In this document: positions 58,629-64,000 of the stretch, piece by piece
Numbering within the stretch: position 1 is the stretch's first letter
How the letters are laid out: every line of letters begins with the position of its first letter
Assembly (NCBI RefSeq): GCF_900240975.1
Contig: NZ_LT968776.1
Coordinates: 2,601,092-2,665,091 of the forward strand
Length of the DNA stretch: 64,000 bases
Source of the DNA: Mycobacterium sp. 4858
GTDB lineage: Bacteria; Actinomycetota; Actinomycetes; Mycobacteriales; Mycobacteriaceae
Direction of reading: 5' to 3'
Program-made: the position numbers and the translations under genes
The notes under the pieces: generated by a model
Seen by the model: the letters and a program-made list of their open reading frames with translations, nothing else
What the model was told of the DNA's origin: nothing
The model's database searches: none

Positions 58629-58646
58629 TTTGGGCGGTCGCCAAGA
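58629..58646. promoter_or_regulatory. Second, imperfect operator copy before the TetR gene
   Basis: TTTGGGCGGTCGCCAAGA matches the 18-bp palindrome at 56819-56836 in 15 positions. It lies 10 bp ahead of the TetR start and 85 bp before the divergent F420/PPOX-type gene. Confidence 0.65.
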
Positions 58647-58731
58647 ATCAACAAAGGCTGTTGGTTAGAGGATTGAGGTGCGGGGAATGGTTCACGGGAA
58701 CCGTTCAGAAAGTGAAGGAACAATATCTTCC

Positions 58732-59118
58732 ATGGCTCCCAGTTTCTCCGACGTCATCCAATCCAAGTACCTGCTGCTGACGACGTTCACCAAGGACGGC
58801 CGCCCCAAGCCCACGCCGATCTGGGGCGTGCCCGAGGGCGACAAACTGCTGGTCATCACCGACGACGGGTCGTGGAAGACCAGGCGGATCAACAACACGC
58901 CCCGGGTGACGATCGCCAAGAGCGCCGCGTTGGGGAAACCCAAGAGCGAAGAGGTCGAGGGCGTCGCCCGGGTGCTGCCGAAGGCCGAGACGCGGCGGGT
59001 CTACAACGCCGTGCTCAGGCGCTACTGGTACCACGCCTGGTGGTTCTATGCGCACTCGATCGTCCGGGGCGGCATCGACAAGGTCCACGTGGGGCTCGAG
59101 ATCAGACCGGCTGGCTAG
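58732..59118 (+). CDS. PPOX-class F420-dependent oxidoreductase-like protein
   Basis: A 128-residue split-barrel flavin/F420-type protein: SKYLLLTTFTKDGRPKPTPI, WGVPEGDKLLVITDDGSWKT, RRINNTPRVTIAKSAALGKP. The pattern suits the FDOR-B (PPOX class) group, whose substrates range from biliverdin to quinones. ATG at 58732 with AAGGA 12 nt upstream. The 3' end overlaps the convergent alcohol dehydrogenase by 17 bp. Confidence 0.8.
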   Translation: MAPSFSDVIQSKYLLLTTFTKDGRPKPTPIWGVPEGDKLLVITDDGSWKTRRINNTPRVTIAKSAALGKPKSEEVEGVARVLPKAETRRVYNAVLRRYWYHAWWFYAHSIVRGGIDKVHVGLEIRPAG

Positions 59119-60265
59119 CGTCGCTCTTGGGATCGATCAAGATCTTCGCGTGCGCCTCGGGATCGCCGAGCGCATCGAACGCGGCTTCGACGCCGGACAA
59201 CCCGACCGTCCCGGTGATCAGCGGTGTGACGTCGACCTTGCCGTCGGCCAGCATGTGCAGGGTGTCGCGGAACTCGAGAGGGGTGTAGCCGAGCACGAAC
59301 CGCAGGTCGATCTCCTTGTTGATCGCCATCGCGGGCCGAATGTGGTCGGCGCCCATGCACACACCCACGACGACGACGCGCGAGAACAGCGGTGCGCCGG
59401 CGATGATGCCGTCGATGATGCCTGGGACACCGACGCATTCGAAGATGACCGGGTGCTTGGGGGTTGCTGCGCCGGCGGCCTCGGCGGCGCGCCACACGTG
59501 CCACCACGGCAGCCGCAGCCGTTGCAGTTTCTCGATCGTGCCGACTGCGAGGTCGAACGCCTCCAGAATCCCTTGCAGATGTTTGCGGCCGGCCCGGGTC
59601 GCGTAGGGCGAGTCGTGTGCGGGGTCGACGACGATGTCGGCGCCGCAGGCCGTCGCCAGCGCGCGCCTGCCCGCAGAGAAGTCACTGGCGATCACCGTGC
59701 GCACGCCGTGCGCCTTGAGCATGCAGATCACGGCCAGACCGATTGGCCCGCAGCCGATCACGATCGCCACGTCCCCCTTCTTCACCTCGCCGCGTCGGAC
59801 GGCATGCCACGCGACGGCCATCGGCTCGGTCAGCGCGGCGATCTGCGGGGACAACCCGTTCGGCACCGCGAACGTCAGCGACTGCTCGACGAGGAGCTGT
59901 TCGGCGTAGGCCCCGGGTGCCATGGTCGACAGCCCGATCCCGTGCACCTCTTTGCCGCGCCGCAGCAGCGGCAGGGCCACGACCCGGGTGCCGGGTCGCG
60001 GGGCCTTGCGCGTGCCCGGCCCGTAATCCAATACCTCGCCGCAGAATTCGTGACCGAAGACGACGTGCTGGTCCGATCGCATGAACGCGTCGTAGCCGGA
60101 TTCGGCCATGACGTCGGCGAGTTCGTCGCAGTGGTGACGAGCGTGTAGGTCGGATCCGCAGATGCCACACCTGAGGACTTCGACCAACAGCTGCCCCTTG
60201 GTGGGGGTCGGCGTCGGGGCGTCGACTACTTCGAGCTTTGCGTTGGTGCAGGTCACGCTCTTCAT
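59102..60265 (-). CDS. Zinc-type medium-chain alcohol dehydrogenase
   Basis: A 387-residue MDR dehydrogenase. Catalytic zinc ligands: CGICGSDLHARHHCDELADV with VVFGHEFCGEV. NAD-binding motif IVIGCGPIGLAVICMLKAHG. The structural-zinc four-cysteine loop is not present. Start ATG with AGGAGGA upstream. In M. tuberculosis (Rv3726, recalled) a dehydrogenase occupies the same place. Substrate unknown. Confidence 0.85.
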   Translation of the reverse strand: MKSVTCTNAKLEVVDAPTPTPTKGQLLVEVLRCGICGSDLHARHHCDELADVMAESGYDAFMRSDQHVVFGHEFCGEVLDYGPGTRKAPRPGTRVVALPLLRRGKEVHGIGLSTMAPGAYAEQLLVEQSLTFAVPNGLSPQIAALTEPMAVAWHAVRRGEVKKGDVAIVIGCGPIGLAVICMLKAHGVRTVIASDFSAGRRALATACGADIVVDPAHDSPYATRAGRKHLQGILEAFDLAVGTIEKLQRLRLPWWHVWRAAEAAGAATPKHPVIFECVGVPGIIDGIIAGAPLFSRVVVVGVCMGADHIRPAMAINKEIDLRFVLGYTPLEFRDTLHMLADGKVDVTPLITGTVGLSGVEAAFDALGDPEAHAKILIDPKSDASQPV

Positions 60266-60337
60266 CCGTCGATCCTCCTACACGGTGGTCGAATTCGGAC
60301 CCGCGGGTGCCGGCTCTTTCAGCCGCGAGGCGCCCGC

Positions 60338-61321
60338 TCAGCTCAGCGCGCGAAGGGCTTCGTACGTGTCGGCCAGGGTCTCTTGTGGATCCCGGTACTT
60401 GATGCCGAGTTCGCGTTCGCTCGGTGAATCGTCGGACGCCGGCATCTGCGTGTAGTACTGCATCCCGGCCCAGGTGAAGGGCGTATCGAAGGGTACGAAA
60501 CGGCTGGCGCGATCCATCACCGCGCCGGCGACGCGCAGGGCGGTATCGGGAATCGGGACCGAGACCATCGCCGACCCGGACACCTCGCCGAGCATCTTCG
60601 CCAACTCCGCCGCCGGAACGCGATGGCCGCCCGCCATGTAGCGGCGCGGGCCGTGGCCGGGCTCCAGCAGCGCCGCGTGCAACGCCGCCAAATCGCGGAC
60701 GTCGACGATCAACCAGGCCCCGCTCCGACCCGGGATCACGTGCATCTGCAGGGCGGCCTTGACGCCCTCGCCGGCCTCGCCGAACTGGTCACCCACCGGT
60801 GGGCCGATGACCATGCCGGGGTAGGTGATGTTCACGGGCGCACCCGCATCCTGCAGGCCGCGGGCATAGATCTCGACCTGCGCCTTGGACGTGCCGTACC
60901 CGTCCGCCCCACCGACGACCGGCAGGTCCGCCGACAGCTCTTCCAGGCCGGCATGAAAGAGCGCGCTGAAACTCGACACGTGGATGATCGGATCCAGGCC
61001 CAGCTCCACCGACTGGCCGAGGACGTTCTGCGCGCCCTGCATGTTGGTGGTGAGCATCTGGGTGGTCTGGCGCGGGTCGGTGGCGACCAGGGCGGCGCTG
61101 TGCACGACGGCTTCACAGCCGTCCAGCGCCTCGCGCACCGCCATCCGGTCGGTGATGTCGGCGACGGCGAAGTCGGACACGTCGACGCCCAGTTTGGCCA
61201 CCGAAGTCTGCAGCTTGCCGGGGTTGCGCACCAGGAACCGGATGGAGTGCCCCGCGTCGGCGATGGCCTTTGCCGTCCACCCGCCGACGAATCCCGTACC
61301 GCCTGTGATCAGAACGCGCAT
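60338..61321 (-). CDS. NAD-dependent epimerase/dehydratase-family oxidoreductase (Rv3725-like)
   Basis: A 327-residue extended SDR. VLITGGTGFVGGWTAKAIAD is the dinucleotide site; VVHSAALVATDPRQTTQML, HVSSFSALFHAGLEEL and GYGTSKAQVEIYARGL (YxxxK) are the catalytic blocks. Followed by the cutinase gene at 28 bp, transcribed in the same direction. Its position matches Rv3725 in M. tuberculosis; substrate unknown. Confidence 0.85.
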   Translation of the reverse strand: MRVLITGGTGFVGGWTAKAIADAGHSIRFLVRNPGKLQTSVAKLGVDVSDFAVADITDRMAVREALDGCEAVVHSAALVATDPRQTTQMLTTNMQGAQNVLGQSVELGLDPIIHVSSFSALFHAGLEELSADLPVVGGADGYGTSKAQVEIYARGLQDAGAPVNITYPGMVIGPPVGDQFGEAGEGVKAALQMHVIPGRSGAWLIVDVRDLAALHAALLEPGHGPRRYMAGGHRVPAAELAKMLGEVSGSAMVSVPIPDTALRVAGAVMDRASRFVPFDTPFTWAGMQYYTQMPASDDSPSERELGIKYRDPQETLADTYEALRALS

Positions 61322-61348
61322 GGTGCGATCTTTGCAGGGCCGTCCGGC

Positions 61349-62056
61349 CTACAGGTGACTGGAGGCGAAGTTGGCGGCCTGGCCGGTCATGCCGTTCACG
61401 CCGTAGGACACGTGCGCGGCGAAGTCGTTCCCGGTGCCGGTGCCGCACACCGGATCGCCCTGGGCGCACAGCTCCAGGGTCTTCGGCTGATACAGCGGGC
61501 CGATGGCCAGCGGCGGGGCGTGGTACTTCTGCAGGAAGTCGCCCGACGGCGTCCCGAACAGGGTGACCGCGGCGACGTGGTTAGCCACGTCGGGCGGCAT
61601 CGGTGACGGCACGGCGGACGCCGGCACGCCCGACGGTACGGCCGCCGAGGTGACGTAACCGGCCAACGCCGCGCCCTGCGAATACCCGCCGAGCACCTCG
61701 CGGGTGTTGGGACAGTTCTTGGCGGTGGCCTCGACGTGCGAACTGGCGTCACGGATGCCGTCGACGACCGTCTGCGGGAAGTTGGGGTTCGAAAAGTCCG
61801 TGCTGGCCGGGTAATTGACCGCGTAGACGCTCAACGATCGGGAGCCGATCTGCGAGCGCAGCGCGTCGACGAAGGACCCGCCGATGCCGCCGACACCGGG
61901 CGGCTCACCCGATCCGCGGGCGAACACCACCTCGACATCGGGACACGGGTCCGCGGACGCGGACGGACTCGGCGCACTGGAGACCAGCGCGCCGGCCGCC
62001 AGCGCCGCCAGTCCGACGAGCGCAGGCAGCCGACGCAGCGGGGCAAGCTTGCTCAC
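61349..62056 (-). CDS. cut5: Cutinase-family esterase (Cut5-like), intact
   Basis: A 235-residue secreted esterase. Signal peptide PALVGLAALAAGALVSSAPS; the serine nucleophile is in VLGGYSQGAALAGY; Asp in CAQGDPVCGTG; His in FAAHVSYGVNG; cysteine pairs are kept. The start is GTG overlapping the CsbD-like gene stop. In M. tuberculosis the corresponding cut5a/cut5b gene is split, as I recall; here the frame is whole. It would hydrolyse lipid esters outside the cell. Confidence 0.88.
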   Translation of the reverse strand: MSKLAPLRRLPALVGLAALAAGALVSSAPSPSASADPCPDVEVVFARGSGEPPGVGGIGGSFVDALRSQIGSRSLSVYAVNYPASTDFSNPNFPQTVVDGIRDASSHVEATAKNCPNTREVLGGYSQGAALAGYVTSAAVPSGVPASAVPSPMPPDVANHVAAVTLFGTPSGDFLQKYHAPPLAIGPLYQPKTLELCAQGDPVCGTGTGNDFAAHVSYGVNGMTGQAANFASSHL

Positions 62057-62226
62057 TTCTTGAAGGCGTCTTTCACCTTTTCGCCGGCGTCCTTCAGGCT
62101 GGACTTCGCCTGGTCCGCCCGGCCCTCGTCCCTGGTTTCGTGGTCCCCGGTCGCCTTGCCGATGGCCTCCTTGGCCCGGCCGCCCAGGTCCTCGATCTTG
62201 TTCTTCAGCTTGTCCTCGTTACTCAT
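62053..62226 (-). CDS. CsbD-like small stress protein
   Basis: A 57-residue hydrophilic protein: MSNEDKLKNKIEDLGGRAKE, AIGKATGDHETRDEGRADQA, KSSLKDAGEKVKDAFKK. This is the CsbD-type repeated K/D/A-rich helical pattern associated with general stress in other bacteria. Its stop overlaps the cutinase start, so the two are coupled. Confidence 0.85.
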   Translation of the reverse strand: MSNEDKLKNKIEDLGGRAKEAIGKATGDHETRDEGRADQAKSSLKDAGEKVKDAFKK

Positions 62227-62278
62227 GCCGGTGTGGCTACCCAGCAAAGGGAGCAGTTGAAACCCCGAGCCTGCCATC

Positions 62279-62440
62279 ATGGTGGTTGTGAGCGCCGCGA
62301 TCGTGGTGGCAGTGGTGGTGGGGCTGATGCTGCTCGGCATCGGCATGGTGATCAACCAGCTGCTGCGGCTGCGCAGGTACCTGAGGGACTCGCCGACCGC
62401 GCCACCGCCGGGACCCGAGCCCCCGGAGCCGCCCGGCTAG
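62279..62440 (+). CDS. Small single-span membrane protein
   Basis: A 53-residue frame with an N-terminal helix VVVSAAIVVAVVVGLMLLGI, a basic stretch LLRLRRYLRD and a proline-rich tail PTAPPPGPEPPEPPG. Charge distribution fits a membrane-anchored protein with cytosolic tail. The ribosome binding site is poor, so translation is likely but unproven. It is divergent from the CsbD-like gene and convergent with the second cutinase. Confidence 0.5.
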   Translation: MVVVSAAIVVAVVVGLMLLGIGMVINQLLRLRRYLRDSPTAPPPGPEPPEPPG

Positions 62441-62452
62441 GGGCGGGCCGCC

Positions 62453-63091
62453 CTACAATCGCGCGGCGACCAAGTTCGCGGCCTGGGTCGTCATGCCGGA
62501 CTGCACGTACGAGGCGTGGGCGAAGACGTTGATGTTGGAGCCATCCGAGCACGCCGGGTCGCCGGCGGCGCACATGTCGACGGTCTTCGCGGCGTACGGC
62601 GGGGCGATCGGCGGGAACACGGTGCCGGACAACCGATTCGCGAGGGCGCTTGTCGGGTTGCCGAAGACGGCGATCGCCGCGACGTGGTCGACCGCCCGGG
62701 GTGGCATGGCCGGCGTGGCCAAGTCGATCACGCCGGCACCCTGCGAAAACCCGCCAAGCACCATTCGGGTGTTGGGGCAGCGACCGATCATGTCCTGTAC
62801 GTGGGCAACCAGGTCGTCGGCACCGTTCTGGGCACTCGCGGCGAAGGCCTCGGTCGCGGGGTAGTTGACCGGGTAGACACCCATCGAACGCCCGGAAATC
62901 TGGGACCCGAGTGAGTCGATGAACGCCTGGCCCACACTGCCGACCCCCGGGGGCTGGCCGGTGCCGCGGGCGAACGCCACCTCGACGGCGGGGCAGGGGT
63001 CGGCATGAGCGGCCGGGTTGTTGAGCGCCCCGCCCAGCACCACCCAACTCGCCACGGCCACAACGGCAACGACGATGCGCTTCACACTCAT
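62453..63091 (-). CDS. Cutinase-family esterase, second copy
   Basis: A 212-residue secreted cutinase-like esterase. Signal peptide VAVVAVASWVVLGGALN; Ser nucleophile in VLGGFSQGAGVIDLA; Asp in CAAGDPACSDG; His in FAHASYVQSG. The ATG overlaps the preceding gene's stop (ATGA), so it is coupled to the DapB-like gene upstream. It is moderately similar to the copy at 61349. Together they form a tandem pair separated by the CsbD-like and small-membrane genes. Confidence 0.88.
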   Translation of the reverse strand: MSVKRIVVAVVAVASWVVLGGALNNPAAHADPCPAVEVAFARGTGQPPGVGSVGQAFIDSLGSQISGRSMGVYPVNYPATEAFAASAQNGADDLVAHVQDMIGRCPNTRMVLGGFSQGAGVIDLATPAMPPRAVDHVAAIAVFGNPTSALANRLSGTVFPPIAPPYAAKTVDMCAAGDPACSDGSNINVFAHASYVQSGMTTQAANLVAARL

Positions 63092-64000
63092 CGCTTCATG
63101 CTGACACAGGCGTTCCCACGGGGCAGCGTCAGCGGAAGGTCGGTGTAGGTGACGATGCCCGGCGGCGCGGCGACAACGGCCGGGATCGCGTTGATCGCGG
63201 GCATCGCGGTCATGATGTGGCCGAGGTCCATGAACTCCTCGATCGTGGTGGCCTCGAAGTAAGGCGGCGGCAGGAAGCCGACCTTGGTGGTGACCGTCGG
63301 CTGCCCGTCGATCTGGATGACCCAGCCGTCCTGGTCGATCTTCCAGTCGGGCTCGAGCGTCTGGCCCTTGCGCCACCGGACGTTCAGGTCGATCAGGGTG
63401 GTGTCGCCGACGATGCCCTGCCAGCTGATGTACACCCCCGCCACGCACCCGGCGGGGATGGTCCAGGACGCCATCTCGAGGTCGGCCGTGGTCTGGGCGA
63501 ACTCGGCCACGCACTTGACGTCGTCGAGTTCGACGCCCAGCGCGTCGCCCACCAGCCGGACGGCCTCGCCGAAGATGGCCGTGCCCTTCGCCGCCATCGC
63601 CTGCAGCCCCGGGTGGTCGATCGGCTGCCCGAAGCCCACCGGCCTCTCGGTCTCCGGTGAGTCGTAGAACGTGGTGTCGGCGGCCTCGTTGACCGTGACC
63701 TTGTCGATCCGGTTGCACACCATCGCCGACACGATGGCCAGCAGCTCGGCGAAACCCGGGCTCACCCCGGACCCGAAGATGGTGGCGCCGCCCTTCTCGC
63801 AGGCCTGAGCGATCTTGTCCCGCCCGTCGCCGAGGTTGCCCCCGGTGATGAAGGACGCCGTCGTCACCACGTTGACGCCCGCGGACAGGATGCGGACCAG
63901 CTCGTCGACGTCGATCCACATCGGGTTGTAGACCACGCAGTCGGGTTTCAGCGCGAGCAGCGCGCCGACGTCGTTGGTGGCCGCCACGCCCAGCGGCGCG
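63088..64000 (-). CDS. Dihydrodipicolinate reductase-like NAD(P) oxidoreductase, 5' part missing
   Basis: About 304 C-terminal residues of a DapB/DapDH-fold protein. Visible: LALKPDCVVYNPMWIDVDEL, GVNVVTTASFITGGNLGDGR, TIFGSGVSPGFAELLA, VNEAADTTFYDSPETERPVG, and the end YTDLPLTLPRGNACVSMKR. The frame is still open at the window edge (residues APLGVAATNDVG), so the true start lies outside. It is a relative of the gene at 39256 and is coupled to the second cutinase. Confidence 0.83.
   Translation of the reverse strand, partial: APLGVAATNDVGALLALKPDCVVYNPMWIDVDELVRILSAGVNVVTTASFITGGNLGDGRDKIAQACEKGGATIFGSGVSPGFAELLAIVSAMVCNRIDKVTVNEAADTTFYDSPETERPVGFGQPIDHPGLQAMAAKGTAIFGEAVRLVGDALGVELDDVKCVAEFAQTTADLEMASWTIPAGCVAGVYISWQGIVGDTTLIDLNVRWRKGQTLEPDWKIDQDGWVIQIDGQPTVTTKVGFLPPPYFEATTIEEFMDLGHIMTAMPAINAIPAVVAAPPGIVTYTDLPLTLPRGNACVSMKR

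Noticed and set aside
62453..63919. A 488-residue frame apparently fusing a reductase and a cutinase
   Set aside because: The cutinase begins with its own ATG and signal peptide at 63091; the extension is out of frame with the DapB-like gene and lacks its motifs.

Overview
The window is high-GC actinobacterial chromosome, almost certainly from a slow-growing Mycobacterium close to the M. avium complex. The clearest markers are a 19-kDa lipoprotein gene (lpqH), the tcrX/tcrY two-component pair, an EspB homologue, a PE-family gene, several fatty-acid and lipid enzymes, cutinase-like proteins, and the gene order. From memory, that order follows the M. tuberculosis Rv3774 to Rv3724 block in reverse, with insertions and losses.

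Layout. 1-5.6 kb: crotonase (partial), a TIGR03086-type protein, a LysR regulator with an orphan EspB-like ESX substrate, a DUF4334-type protein and hisC2. A 57-bp copy of the 3' end of the TIGR03086 gene lies on the far side of the LysR/EspB pair, which suggests the pair was inserted there. 5.6-6.5 kb: tRNA-Ser(GCT), tRNA-Arg(ACG), a small coiled-coil ORF and a tRNA-like remnant. 6.5-14 kb: a phosphotransferase-fold protein, a TIGR00027 methyltransferase, two small membrane proteins, tcrX-tcrY, lpqH and an alkylsulfatase. 14-20.8 kb: a TetR-containing acyl-CoA operon with a near-ideal operator at its head, then a histidine phosphatase and a FadE36-like kinase-fold protein. 20.8-27.5 kb: LapA-like protein, the proXVWZ osmolyte transporter, a glycolipid-binding-fold protein, tyrA, tadA with its partner, and tRNA-Ser(CGA).

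27.5-48.8 kb is the accessory-looking part, between tRNA-Ser(CGA) and ligC. It holds a Rv2952-like methyltransferase, a CAP protein, a secreted GH5-like hydrolase and PE34. A tightly packed five-gene set follows (sulfotransferase, metallo-beta-lactamase fold, SDR, VOC, luciferase-like), then a hydroxyacid dehydrogenase, a TetR-governed reductase/VOC/SDR operon, and a lipid set (acyl-CoA-reductase-like SDR, wax-ester synthase/DGAT, NUDIX, P450). Last are a phage-derived small protein and a DUF222/HNH gene. 48.8-64 kb: ligC and a LigD-type polymerase, two tandem miniature lipoproteins, a DUF2961 (GH172-like) protein, a rhomboid-like protein coupled to a decarboxylase homologue lacking its PLP lysine, a P450/TetR pair with matching operators, an F420/PPOX-type protein, an alcohol dehydrogenase, an epimerase, two cutinases and a partial reductase.

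Three observations stand out. (1) The DUF222/HNH gene is interrupted by a near-perfect Illumina Nextera adapter sequence, so that junction is probably an assembly artefact. (2) The LysR/EspB pair looks like an inserted cassette. (3) Several self-contained TetR circuits with visible palindromic operators control uncharacterised lipid or xenobiotic gene sets. No CRISPR array, rRNA, intact insertion sequence or integrase is visible.
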